From: Hoeflea_A sp039025395
Lineage (GTDB): Bacteria; Pseudomonadota; Alphaproteobacteria; Rhizobiales; Rhizobiaceae
Reading direction: 5' to 3'
DNA: 64,000 nucleotides
Assembly: GCA_039025395.1 (NCBI GenBank)
Contig: JBCCOK010000005.1
Location: 60,021-124,020 of the forward strand
Each line of letters begins with the position of its first letter. The stretch's first letter is position 1. The position numbers and the translations under genes are program-made. The notes beneath the pieces were generated by a model. That model did no database searches, was not told the DNA's origin, and saw only the letters and a program-made list of their open reading frames with translations. Positions 1 through 8,215 of this stretch are shown here, piece by piece.

Positions 1-278
1 ATAGTGGCCTCGTCAACGAGGAACCGGTGCGCATGGTCAGTTCGATCGTGGGCCTCGGAACCAACAAATGGATGTCCGAGGATGTCGCCTACAATATCAC
101 CAAGGCGATCTTCGAAAACCAGGACGAGCTGACCGGTGCCGCGAAGTGGATGTCGGTCATCACGCCGGAAAACGCGCTGAACCAGATGAACGCGCCGCTG
201 CACCCCGGCGCGCTCAAATACTACCGTGAGATCGGCATCGACGTGCCTGCCGATCTGGTCCCGCCAGAGGCGCAGTGA
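1..278 (+). CDS. TAXI-family TRAP transporter solute-binding protein, C-terminal part
   Basis: The frame is open from the window edge and ends in TGA at 276-278, so only about the last 92 codons are present. The tail contains HPGALKYYREIGI, close to the C-terminal signature of TAXI-type TRAP periplasmic binding proteins, which deliver organic acids to a DctQM-type membrane permease. The 5' end and signal peptide lie outside the window. It precedes four acyl-CoA metabolism genes on the same strand after a 59-bp gap, which suggests that the imported ligand is the carboxylic acid those enzymes degrade. The ligand cannot be read from this fragment. Confidence 0.75.
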   Translation, partial: SGLVNEEPVRMVSSIVGLGTNKWMSEDVAYNITKAIFENQDELTGAAKWMSVITPENALNQMNAPLHPGALKYYREIGIDVPADLVPPEAQ

Positions 279-337
279 ACCCCTGCCCCTCGCTGCTTCA
301 CGCCGCGAGGGGCTACAGGAACTCCGAAAGGCCGGAC

Positions 338-1492
338 ATGGATATTTTCTATTCGGACGCCGATATCGCGTTCCGGGACGAGGTGCGCGGGTTTCTCGCA
401 GAAGACTTGCCGCGCGAGATCAGCGAAACTTTCTTTGCCTATCGCCGTCACAGCTTTGCCGAGATGATGCGCTGGCATCGCATCCTCGCGGCCCAGGGCT
501 GGGTGGCGCCGGGCTGGCCGGTCGAATATGGGGGGCCGGGCTGGAGCCCGATGCAGCAATACATCTTTGACGCCGAGGCGATGATGGCCGGCGCGCCCCG
601 GCTGCGGCCCTTTGGTCTCAAAATGATCGGTCCGGTCCTCATGCGTTTCGGGACCGAGTGGCAGAAGGAGCGTTTTCTGCCGAAGATCCTGTCCGGCGAC
701 GATTACTGGTGCCAGGGCTTTTCCGAACCCGGTGCGGGTTCCGACCTCGCCGCCCTGCGCACGGCCGCCCGGCGCGATGGCGGGGTCTATGTCGTGAACG
801 GCCAGAAGACGTGGACGACAACCGCACAACATGCCAACTGGATGTTTACCCTGGTACGCACCGACCCGGATGCCGAAAAGCCGCAGGCCGGCATTTCGAT
901 GCTGCTCATCGACATGAAATCGCCCGGTGTAACCGTTCGGCCGATTCGCACCATCGACGGCGACCACCATGTGAACGAGGTGTTCCTGGACGACGTGCGC
1001 GTCCCCGAAAACCTCCTGGTGCATGAAGAAAACCGCGGCTGGGACGTGGCCAAGTTCCTGCTGGGCAATGAGCGCGTCGGCATCGCCAATGTCGGACAAA
1101 GCAAGGCGGAACTGATGTTGCTCAAAAACCTTGCCGCCGACATGGGATTGTTGGACGATCCGGTCTTTGGAGCGAGACTGGCGGATCTGGAGGCCGATTT
1201 CCTGGCACAGGAAGTGACGAACCTGCGGATGTTATCGTCAATCCGGCCGGGCACCGATATCGGACCGCTGGCGTCGCTGCTGAAGCTTCGCGGCTCGGAA
1301 ATACAGCAACGCATCCAGGAACTGGCTATGGAGGCCGCCGGAGACCGCGCGGCGCCCTGGCAGTCGGCCGAGACGCGCGGGCCGGACGGCTATGGGACCC
1401 ATGGCTGGCTGTTTTCCCGCGCCTTCACGATCTTTGGCGGCTCCAGCGAGGTGATGAAGAACATCGTCGCCAAGCAGGGCCTCGGACTATGA
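338..1492 (+). CDS. acyl-CoA dehydrogenase, large subunit type
   Basis: A 384-residue flavoenzyme expected to introduce an alpha-beta double bond into an acyl-CoA and pass electrons to ETF. GAGSDLAALRT and the following KTWTTTAQHANW match the flavin/substrate-binding middle domain. The C-terminal segment reads FGGSSEVMKN, so Gly368 stands where short-chain enzymes carry the catalytic Glu (YEGTSE). That is typical of subunits of heteromeric dehydrogenases such as the PimCD or CaiA/FadE-pair types. The frame opens upstream at a GTG at 275, but ATG 338 is preferred because an AGGA and a GAAAGG lie before it and the protein starts MDIFYSDADI as in the family. Its stop overlaps the next gene's first possible ATG. 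Confidence 0.88.
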   Translation: MDIFYSDADIAFRDEVRGFLAEDLPREISETFFAYRRHSFAEMMRWHRILAAQGWVAPGWPVEYGGPGWSPMQQYIFDAEAMMAGAPRLRPFGLKMIGPVLMRFGTEWQKERFLPKILSGDDYWCQGFSEPGAGSDLAALRTAARRDGGVYVVNGQKTWTTTAQHANWMFTLVRTDPDAEKPQAGISMLLIDMKSPGVTVRPIRTIDGDHHVNEVFLDDVRVPENLLVHEENRGWDVAKFLLGNERVGIANVGQSKAELMLLKNLAADMGLLDDPVFGARLADLEADFLAQEVTNLRMLSSIRPGTDIGPLASLLKLRGSEIQQRIQELAMEAAGDRAAPWQSAETRGPDGYGTHGWLFSRAFTIFGGSSEVMKNIVAKQGLGL

Positions 1493-1503
1493 CGGAGGCA
1501 GGC

Positions 1504-2514
1504 ATGGACTTCACCCCCAGTGACGATCAGCGCATGGTCGCAGAGAGTTTCGGCCGGGTCTTTACCGACGAGGGCGACCACTGGGCAGCGCTCGAAGAAG
1601 CGGGCCTCGCCCGCGCCACATGGCCGGAAGCGCTGGATGGTGCCGGGATGGGGCTTGCCGACATGCTGCCCGCTCTGGTCGAGGCCGGCCGGGCCGCGAC
1701 CGCCGCTCCGGTGATCGGCTGCGGTGTCATGCCGGGTCTCGCCCTGTCCCGCGCGGGCCGCGCTGCGCCTCATGTTCCCGATGGGCGGCTCTGTCTGGCA
1801 TTCCAGAGCGCGCGAAAGGACGCAGGCAACGCGATTTCCGGCACCCTTGGACCCGTCCCGGGCGGCGATTTAGCCGATCAAGCCCTTGTCTGTATGCACG
1901 GCGACAGATTGGCTATCGTCGCGCTGCGCGACCGCGATGCCTATGAGCTGGTGGACGGAAGCAGTGCCGCGGATCTGCGGCTCGACGCCGCGAGCCCGCC
2001 CGCTGTCGGCGATACGGTTCCCGGCCTGACCGATTGGCTGCACGATGCCGCGGCCACCGCCTATTGCGCCACTGCTCTGGGCGCGATGCTTGCCGCGCGC
2101 GACATGACGCTTGACTATCTCGGGCAGCGCAAACAGTTCGGCCGGCCGCTCTCCGCGTTCCAGGTATTGCAGCACCGGATGGTCGATCTGCATCACGACA
2201 CCGAGCATTTCCTGTCGCTGGTTCATCTTGCCGCGCATGCTTGCGACGGATCGGACCCCGACCTGCGCGCGCGGGCCGTATCGGCTCTCAAGATCCACCT
2301 CGGCGGGCGGATCCGTGACGCCGCCGCCAGCGCCGTCCAGCTGCACGGCGGCATCGGGATGACCGAGGATTACGCGCTTGGCCGGTTGGTCAAGCGCGTG
2401 CTTGTGGCCGACATGCTGACCGGCCGGACCGACATGCATCGCGCCCGGCTGGCGGGTCTTATCGCCCAGGAAACCCGTGCCCGCAGCGCGAAACCAGAGG
2501 AGAGCGCCGCATGA
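1504..2514 (+). CDS. acyl-CoA dehydrogenase, small subunit type
   Basis: A 336-residue acyl-CoA dehydrogenase-like protein, shorter than catalytic family members. RKQFGRPLSAFQ and HGGIGMTEDYALGRL are the conserved C-terminal-domain motifs, while the N-terminal and middle domains are degenerate. This pattern fits the partner subunit of an alpha2beta2 enzyme with the preceding gene. An ATG at 1489 overlaps the upstream stop as ATGA. ATG 1504 is chosen because GGAGG sits 6 bases before it and MDFTPSDDQRMV is the usual N-terminus. Its own stop overlaps the crotonase start by four bases, so translation of the operon is probably coupled. The substrate is unknown. Confidence 0.85.
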   Translation: MDFTPSDDQRMVAESFGRVFTDEGDHWAALEEAGLARATWPEALDGAGMGLADMLPALVEAGRAATAAPVIGCGVMPGLALSRAGRAAPHVPDGRLCLAFQSARKDAGNAISGTLGPVPGGDLADQALVCMHGDRLAIVALRDRDAYELVDGSSAADLRLDAASPPAVGDTVPGLTDWLHDAAATAYCATALGAMLAARDMTLDYLGQRKQFGRPLSAFQVLQHRMVDLHHDTEHFLSLVHLAAHACDGSDPDLRARAVSALKIHLGGRIRDAAASAVQLHGGIGMTEDYALGRLVKRVLVADMLTGRTDMHRARLAGLIAQETRARSAKPEESAA

Positions 2515-3323
2515 ATGCCCCCATTTCGCCTGAGACCGAACTTCGCGCCGCGCGCGACGGGGCGATCCTGACCCTGTCGCTTGACGGGCCGGAAACCCGC
2601 AACGCGATCAGCCCCACGGTCTACCGGGCCCTGCAATCGCAGGTGATCGCCGCTGGCGAAGACCCGAATATTCGCGCGATCATCCTGACGGGACTGCACG
2701 GCTTTTTTTCGTCGGGTGGCAATATCAACAATCTCAAGGCCAGTGCCCAGAGCACCTTGGCCGATGTCTCTGCCAACACCGACGCGCTCAATTCCATGAT
2801 CCTTGCCCTGCGCGCCTGTCCCACGCCGATCATCGCGGCAATAGAAGGCGGCGCGGCGGGGGCGGGTTTGTCCCTGGCGCTGGCCTGCGACATGATCGTT
2901 GCAGCGCAAGGCGCCCAATTCGTCGTCGCTTATGTCAAGGTCGGGCTGACGCCCGATGGCGGGGTCACGCATTTCCTGAACGAGGCTCTGCCGCGCCAGT
3001 TGGTTGCCGAAATGTGCCTGACCGGAACCCCGGTGGAGTCCGAGCGTCTTCACGCGCTAGGACTGGTGAATGCCGTCGTGCCCCGGGGGGAGGCTCTCGC
3101 CGAAGCGGAACGGCGTGCGGCGCGGCTTGCGGCCGGTGCGTCCCATGCACAGGGCGTGATCAAAGCCGCGATTGCTGCCGCTCCCCATAACGACCTTGCC
3201 ACGCAGCTGGTGCTCGAAGCCCGGGGTATCAACGCCGCCCGTTTCGGTCCCGAGGCGGGCGAGGGCCTCGCTGCCTTTCTGGATAAGCGCAAGCCGGATT
3301 TCGCAGGCAAGGGCCGGCCATGA
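2511..3323 (+). CDS. crotonase-superfamily enzyme (PaaG-like isomerase/hydratase)
   Basis: A 270-residue enoyl-CoA hydratase/isomerase family protein acting on CoA thioesters. The oxyanion-hole glycines are present in FSSGGNI and GGAAGAG. The two catalytic glutamates of classical enoyl-CoA hydratase are replaced: Ser121 aligns with Glu144 and Tyr141 with Glu164 of the rat enzyme. Asp149 in TPDGG aligns with the catalytic Asp of PaaG-type delta3-delta2-enoyl-CoA isomerases, whose neighbouring sequence (AGAGLSLALACD, KVGLTPDGG) is very similar. Isomerase chemistry is therefore more likely than simple hydration; this is inference. The start overlaps the upstream stop (ATGA) and the stop overlaps the next gene. 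Confidence 0.85.
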   Translation: MNAPISPETELRAARDGAILTLSLDGPETRNAISPTVYRALQSQVIAAGEDPNIRAIILTGLHGFFSSGGNINNLKASAQSTLADVSANTDALNSMILALRACPTPIIAAIEGGAAGAGLSLALACDMIVAAQGAQFVVAYVKVGLTPDGGVTHFLNEALPRQLVAEMCLTGTPVESERLHALGLVNAVVPRGEALAEAERRAARLAAGASHAQGVIKAAIAAAPHNDLATQLVLEARGINAARFGPEAGEGLAAFLDKRKPDFAGKGRP

Positions 3324-4507
3324 TCCGTGATCCCGAGAGGCTCGAACGCCTGCTGGCCGATGTTCGCGCCTGGGTGCGGGACGTTGCGCATCCGAACGAG
3401 GACCGCGTGGCCGAGATGTGTGAGGTGCCGGGCGATATTGTTGCGGATATGGCCGCACGGGGTTTTTTCGGCTGGTCCATTCCCGAAGACTATGGCGGGC
3501 TCGGCCTGACCACCGAGGAACTGGTCATGGCCGCGATGGAACTTTCGCAATGCGCCGTGGCCTACAGGGCGCGTGTGGGTACGAATACCGGTATCGGCTC
3601 CGAGGCGCTGGTCGTGGACGGGACCGAGGAGCAGAAGGCGCGTTTCCTGCCGCGGCTTGCCAGCGGCGAAGCCACCAGCTGCCTTGCCCTGACCGAGCCT
3701 GAGGCCGGATCGGAGGCCAGCAATATCCAGACAACGGCCCGGCGCGACGGTGAGCACTACGTTCTTTCCGGCATGAAGCGATACATCACCAACGCGCCTA
3801 TCGCGGATCTCTTTACCGTCTTCGCCCGCACCGATCCGGACAGAAACGGCGCCCGGGGCATTTCCGCCTTCGTGATCGAGCGCGGCGCTCCGGGTCTGAC
3901 GACCTCGCCCGCCTACCGGATGATGGGCCAAGCCGGCTCGCCGGTGGGCGAGGTGCATATGGAGGATTGCCGCGTGCCGGCCCGGAACCTGATCGGCGGG
4001 GTCGAGGGGGTGGGCTTCAAGACCGCCATGAAAGTCTTGAACAAGCAACGCATCCATCTGGCCGCGCTTTGCACCGGACCTGCGATACGGATGCTGGACA
4101 TGGCGATGGATCACGCCTGTACCCGCGAGCAATTCGGCAAACCCGTCGTCGAGTTCCAGTTGGTCGCCGCCTTGCTGGCCGATTGCCAGACCGAGATCGA
4201 GGCGGCGCGGCAAACGGTCCTGGCCACGGCGCGGGCCCGCGACGAGGGCCGAGACATCGCGCTCGAAGCGTCGATCTGCAAGTATTTCGCTTCAGAGATG
4301 TGCGGGCGGGTGGCCGACCGCTGCGTACAGGTCTTCGGCGGCGCGGGCTTTGTTGCCGATCACAGCAGTATCGAGCGCTATTACCGCGATGTCCGCCTCT
4401 TCCGGCTCTACGAAGGCACGAGCCAGATCCACCAGCTCAACATCACCAAACAGATGCTGCGGCGGCGCGAGGCGGGGGAAAGCGGCGTCATCGCGATCAG
4501 CGCATAA
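3320..4507 (+). CDS. acyl-CoA dehydrogenase, homomeric type
   Basis: A 395-residue complete acyl-CoA dehydrogenase. LTEPEAGSEASNIQT is the flavin-binding signature, and YEGTSQIHQLNI near the C-terminus places the catalytic base at Glu365, unlike the large subunit earlier in this operon. It probably dehydrogenates a short or branched acyl-CoA and feeds ETF. The ATG overlaps the crotonase stop (ATGA), making it the fourth gene of a tightly coupled unit. Two different dehydrogenase types plus a PaaG-like crotonase suggest successive oxidation steps on one imported acid, perhaps alicyclic or branched. No ligase or thiolase is visible downstream, so the pathway must continue elsewhere or upstream. 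Confidence 0.9.
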   Translation: MIRDPERLERLLADVRAWVRDVAHPNEDRVAEMCEVPGDIVADMAARGFFGWSIPEDYGGLGLTTEELVMAAMELSQCAVAYRARVGTNTGIGSEALVVDGTEEQKARFLPRLASGEATSCLALTEPEAGSEASNIQTTARRDGEHYVLSGMKRYITNAPIADLFTVFARTDPDRNGARGISAFVIERGAPGLTTSPAYRMMGQAGSPVGEVHMEDCRVPARNLIGGVEGVGFKTAMKVLNKQRIHLAALCTGPAIRMLDMAMDHACTREQFGKPVVEFQLVAALLADCQTEIEAARQTVLATARARDEGRDIALEASICKYFASEMCGRVADRCVQVFGGAGFVADHSSIERYYRDVRLFRLYEGTSQIHQLNITKQMLRRREAGESGVIAISA

Positions 4508-4850
4508 GAGATATCTAAGGATAGGCTGGAATCCAGGCGAACGCAGTCTCACGTCATCCAAACCTTTACAGCAGCTGCGGACGAAGAAATATCCTGTTCT
4601 TCAGTGCTATGAATAGACTTGCGCTATCTGGGACATAGTTGGCGATTTGTACGCGATGCATGGGCAATACGCTTCGCTTTCGGGCGCGGGATGTTGACGC
4701 CGTTCCGCAGATGCGGAGATTGGCGAAGTCAGCTGAAGAAAACGTCGTCGTTGAAGAGATTGATTTTTCCGGGTTCCCATGTACGGTCATTCCAATTTCC
4801 GACGAAATGGTGTTTCGTTGCGATAGATCGATTCGAGCGGGGTGGAGCTC
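4508..4850. other. gene-free stretch, AT-richer, possible gene remnant
   Basis: No supportable gene lies between the dehydrogenase operon and doxX. An open frame of 83 codons from a TTG at 4639 to 4890 runs into the doxX start and has no good ribosome-binding site. Its predicted sequence resembles no family I can name. Base composition drops here compared with the operon to the left, which marks the beginning of a different segment. Confidence 0.4.
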
Positions 4851-5261
4851 ATGGAAGAACGTCTTGACGCATATCGGCCAATCTTTCTAAGCATTTTAAG
4901 GGTTGTTGCCGGTCTCATATTCCTGTTGCACGGAACACAGAAACTGATTGGGGTTCCCGCAACCGAACGCGTGACCCAGGCGTTTTCGCTTGGTTGGTGG
5001 GCAGGCGTCATCGAGATTGTATGCGGCGCTCTAATTATTGTTGGCTTTTATACGCGCGCTTCTGCGTTTATTGCTTCCGGCACCATGGCATTTGCCTATT
5101 GGTTGGCTCACGCACCGCGTGACCTGTTCCCAACCAATAATGGCGGCGACGCCGCAATTCTTTATTGCTTTATCTTCCTGTACCTGGTTTTCGCTGGAAG
5201 TGGTTGCTACAGCGTTGATGCGTATCGAAGAGGCCAATTCGGCAAACTGACCCATCCATAG
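4851..5261 (+). CDS. DoxX-family membrane protein
   Basis: A 136-residue polytopic membrane protein of the DoxX/YphA family. It starts with an amphipathic segment followed by LRVVAGLIFLLHGTQKLIG, the conserved first helix, and three more hydrophobic helices. LAHAPRDLFPTNNGGDAAILY is the family's second conserved block. DoxX proteins are associated with membrane redox or thiol stress functions, but most are uncharacterised. ATG 4851 is preferred over GTG 4842 because GGTGGAG precedes it. Codon usage is visibly more AT-rich than in the neighbours, consistent with recent acquisition. No operon partner is present on this strand. Confidence 0.85.
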   Translation: MEERLDAYRPIFLSILRVVAGLIFLLHGTQKLIGVPATERVTQAFSLGWWAGVIEIVCGALIIVGFYTRASAFIASGTMAFAYWLAHAPRDLFPTNNGGDAAILYCFIFLYLVFAGSGCYSVDAYRRGQFGKLTHP

Positions 5262-5436
5262 CAATCTATTTTGCCGGCTTCGCCACAACTATCGCCTGTT
5301 GGTTGTCACTCAGATGTCGAACGGGTCAACCAATCAAAGGTTGCAGTTTCTGCGGGGTTCTAACTCCTAATCGGATTAACCAACGGAACCCCGGTCAAAC
5401 CAACATCAGTGACGCAGAAACATCGGGCAACAGGCA

Positions 5437-5886
5437 CTATGGGTTGAATTCTGTTACTTGATACAATCGTTCCAGCCACTGTCCATCACGACGAACCATA
5501 ATTGCTGTAACGAAGCCGCGCGCTGGCAAAGGCTCTTCCCGGAAGCTGCCTTGGAAATCTGCCACAAATGTTATCAGCGCAGTATCAGGGCCCAAGAATG
5601 ACACGCTTTTGTCGCACGTAACGATCTGTTTAAAGTTGATTACATCAGGCTCCACTGCCAACTCTTGCTTCAAATTCATTGGCGTATCAGGAACTGAGAT
5701 TGCGGCCACATGATCGGTCATCAGAAGGCGCGCGATAGCTTCTTCGTGTTTCTCACTGAATGCCTTTTCAATCGCCGAAAAAGCCGCATCGACCTCCGCG
5801 ATCGCTGCCGCATCCTCTGCTTACCCTTGGCTTGGGGCTGCGATGAAGATAAGGCCGAATGAAATCAATATCGAAAGTCTGACCAT
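5437..5886 (-). pseudogene. secreted SnoaL/NTF2-like protein interrupted by a stop codon
   Basis: Reading the minus strand from ATG at 5886-5884 gives a textbook signal peptide (MVRLSILISFGLIFIAAPSQG), then an in-frame TAA at 5823-5821, then uninterrupted sequence in the same frame beginning AEDAAAIAEVDAAFSAIEKA to the stop at 5437. The downstream part has the N-terminal helix and cone-shaped beta pattern of SnoaL/NTF2-like domains (GFVTAIMVRRDGQWLERLYQ). An ATG at 5721 could start a 94-residue product, but this would lack the first helix and secretion signal. One base change, TAA to CAA or GAA, would restore a protein of about 149 codons. It is therefore a nonsense pseudogene, a sequencing error, or a recoded gene. 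Confidence 0.75.
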
Positions 5887-6184
5887 TGTTATCTTCTCAG
5901 TGACAGGCTTTCAGGCCGTCACAGTGCAGTGTCCAGATATGTAACTCAACGCGAAAGGGACTATAGCATTAATTCTCTGGTTTTGCGCCTTGGGGCATCT
6001 TCGACAGCTCATTGGCTACCACATTATGCTGGCTTTCGTTGAGATGTTGCTACTTCAGGTTTACTTTTTGAACGAGATGAGCTCGAGTTTCCTCTTCGGT
6101 CTCTACATGGTGACTGCGCGAGCAAAACCAATCATCATAGCGAATACTTTACACTGAACAAGCATTTGATATTGCTTGAGAATT

Positions 6185-6259
6185 TGGAGCGGGCGATGAG
6201 ATTCGAACTCACGACCCCAACCTTGGCAAGGTTGTGCTCTACCCCTGAGCTACGCCCGC
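6185..6259 (-). tRNA. tRNA-Gly (GCC anticodon)
   Basis: On the minus strand the acceptor arm GCGGGCG (6259-6253) pairs with CGCCCGC (6195-6189). The D-arm reads TAGCTCAGGGGTAGAGC, the anticodon stem CAACC/GGTTG holds loop TTGCCAA with anticodon GCC, and the T-arm contains GTTCGAATC. The discriminator T is followed by an encoded CCA at 6187-6185. The length is 75 nt including CCA. The 3' end faces the AT-richer doxX/SnoaL patch, the usual side for elements inserted at tRNA genes, but I see no integrase and no second copy of the tRNA 3' end nearby. Confidence 0.97.
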
Positions 6260-6465
6260 TCGACTTTGCCGACAATCGCCGACTGGGGTAAGCCGCCTTG
6301 GCAGATGCCCGGCGACCGGCGCTATATGACGCAACCCGGCCGCAAATGCAACAGGAAAAGCAACGGGGTTATGCGCCACCAATTTCATTTGCGAATTTGC
6401 GTCTCGGCGCCTATCAGAAGGCATTGGAAACGGGCTGTCATGCCGCAGAAAAGCAGGTTCAAGAG

Positions 6466-6999
6466 ATGAGCGCAGAGGCACAGGCTGCAAAACCCAAGAG
6501 TGACGCCGAGCTGTTTGCCTATCTGGATGGGCTGGGCATTTCCTACAGCACCAAGGCGCATCCACCAGTCTTCACGGTCGCGGAATCGCAGTCGGTGCGC
6601 GATGCGATTCCTGGCGGTCACACCAAGAACCTGTTCCTGAAAGACAAGAAGGACAATTTCTTTCTGGTGACAGCTGCAGAGAATGCCGAGATCGATCTCA
6701 AGTCAATCCACCGGCTGATTGGCGCAAGCGGACGGGTTTCATTCGGCAAACCGGACCGCCTTATGGCTTTTCTCGGGGTCATCCCGGGAGCGGTTACGCC
6801 GTTGGGGGTCATCAATGACGCCGATAACCGTGTTAAAGTCGTTCTTGATGCTGCCTTGATGGAATATGACACGATCAATGCCCATCCGTTGCGCAACGAT
6901 GCGACCACCTCGATCGGCCGCGACGACCTCACGCGCTTTCTTTCAGCGACCGGCCATGAACCGCTGGTTGTGGCGCTCAGCAGGGCGTCTGGCGACTGA
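6466..6999 (+). CDS. ProXp/YbaK-type aminoacyl-tRNA deacylase (prolyl-tRNA synthetase-associated domain)
   Basis: A 177-residue protein of the INS/YbaK superfamily that hydrolyses mischarged tRNA, in this subfamily usually Ala-tRNA(Pro) (ProXp-ala/PrdX). Visible marks are HPPVFTVAES, GGHTKNLFLKDKKDNFFLV with the conserved lysine, FGKPDRLMAFLGVIPGAVTPLG, and the terminal NAHPLRNDATTSI. The frame is open upstream to 6298, but ATG 6466 fits the domain start and the upstream part looks noncoding. It is a free-standing editing factor, common where prolyl-tRNA synthetase lacks its insertion domain. It precedes cnoX by 93 bp on the same strand. Confidence 0.87.
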   Translation: MSAEAQAAKPKSDAELFAYLDGLGISYSTKAHPPVFTVAESQSVRDAIPGGHTKNLFLKDKKDNFFLVTAAENAEIDLKSIHRLIGASGRVSFGKPDRLMAFLGVIPGAVTPLGVINDADNRVKVVLDAALMEYDTINAHPLRNDATTSIGRDDLTRFLSATGHEPLVVALSRASGD

Positions 7000-7092
7000 A
7001 GCCTTGAAAAACGTTGCAATGTCACCGATTTTCTCAGAAAACGCACATATTGAGGCAGCGGGCGATGCTGCCGGAATAGGCGGAGAATACCC

Positions 7093-8067
7093 ATGCAGGA
7101 CGGTGACAATCCCTATGGCGGATCCTTTGGCAATCAGATGGGCGGATCGGTGTCCTTTGGCGACAACCAGCCTGAAGCCCCGGCGGGTGCCGGCGGCCCG
7201 CTGATCAAGGATACAACAACAGCGGCGTTTTCAGCCGATGTGATTTCCGAATCCAACAACCAGCCGGTGCTTGTCGATTTCTGGGCGCCCTGGTGCGGTC
7301 CCTGCAAGCAACTCGGACCGATCATCGAGAAGGTGGTCAACGAACAGCGGGGCCTGGTCAAGCTGGTCAAGCTGAACATCGATGATCATCCGGCAATCCC
7401 CGGGCAAATGGGCATACAGTCCATTCCGGCCGTCGTGGCGTTTTCCGGCGGCAAGCCGGTCGACGCCTTCATGGGGGCGGTGCCCGAGAGCCAGATCAAG
7501 CAGTTTATCGAAAAGCTGGTCAGCGAGAGTGGCGGAGCACCCGATGTTGAAAGCCTGCTCGCTGAAGGCCGCTCGGCGCTCGAAGCGGGCGACGTGAATA
7601 TGGCGGCGCAGATCTTCGGGTCGATCCTTCAGGAACAACCGGACAACGCAAAGGCGATGGCCGGCATGGCCGAATGCATGATCGCCGCGGGTCAGGAAGA
7701 CCGTGCCAAGGAACTTATCGAGGGCTTGACCGAGGAGCAGAAAACGGTCCCGGAAGTGGCAGGAATTCTGGCCCGGTTCGCGTTACAGGACGAAGTTGCG
7801 GAACTGGGTGATGCGGCACAGCTAGAAGTGCGGATCGCTTCCGACCCGAACGATCACGAAGCGCGCATGGACCTTGCAAAGATACTCAGCGCGCAAGGTC
7901 AGCACGAGGAAGCGGCGGACCATCTGCTGCACATCATCAAAGCAGACCGGGAATGGCAGGAAGACGGCGCGCGCAAGCAGCTGCTGACGTTTTTCGAGGT
8001 CTGGGGTCCGACCGATCCGGCAACGCTTTCGGCACGCCGCAGACTTTCGTCGCTGATGTTTTCTTGA
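7093..8067 (+). CDS. cnoX: thioredoxin-TPR protein, GroEL co-chaperone CnoX (YbbN)
   Basis: A 324-residue protein with a thioredoxin domain at about residues 38-150 and TPR-like helices from about 155 to the end (ALEAGDVNMAAQIFGSILQ and following). The active site is WCGPC at residues 67-71, a complete redox-active motif as in Caulobacter CnoX. E. coli YbbN lacks the first cysteine. CnoX protects unfolding proteins from oxidative aggregation and hands them to GroEL/ES or DnaK. A glycine-rich N-terminal tail of about 35 residues precedes the thioredoxin fold. The start is the ATG at 7093 with GGCGGAG upstream. It probably heads a short unit with the LON-domain gene. Confidence 0.9.
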   Translation: MQDGDNPYGGSFGNQMGGSVSFGDNQPEAPAGAGGPLIKDTTTAAFSADVISESNNQPVLVDFWAPWCGPCKQLGPIIEKVVNEQRGLVKLVKLNIDDHPAIPGQMGIQSIPAVVAFSGGKPVDAFMGAVPESQIKQFIEKLVSESGGAPDVESLLAEGRSALEAGDVNMAAQIFGSILQEQPDNAKAMAGMAECMIAAGQEDRAKELIEGLTEEQKTVPEVAGILARFALQDEVAELGDAAQLEVRIASDPNDHEARMDLAKILSAQGQHEEAADHLLHIIKADREWQEDGARKQLLTFFEVWGPTDPATLSARRRLSSLMFS

Positions 8068-8215
8068 GACGGGTCGGCACCGGGTTTTGTCCCATCATGT
8101 GGCCAGCCGACGCTGCGGCGTCCAATTGAGGCGGAAATCGCATCTGTGGCCTTGAGAATTGCGCCAGCAGCCCCAAATCCTCTAAAGTGAAAAACGGAGT
8201 GAGAGGTCGCAACCA

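Noticed and set aside
4639..4890. An 83-codon open frame starting with TTG between the dehydrogenase operon and doxX
   Set aside because: No ribosome-binding site, overlaps the DoxX start, and no recognisable family; kept only as a possible remnant.
6185..6259. tRNA-Gly as attachment site of a genomic island
   Set aside because: No integrase and no repeated tRNA 3' end were found in the window; only composition suggests insertion.
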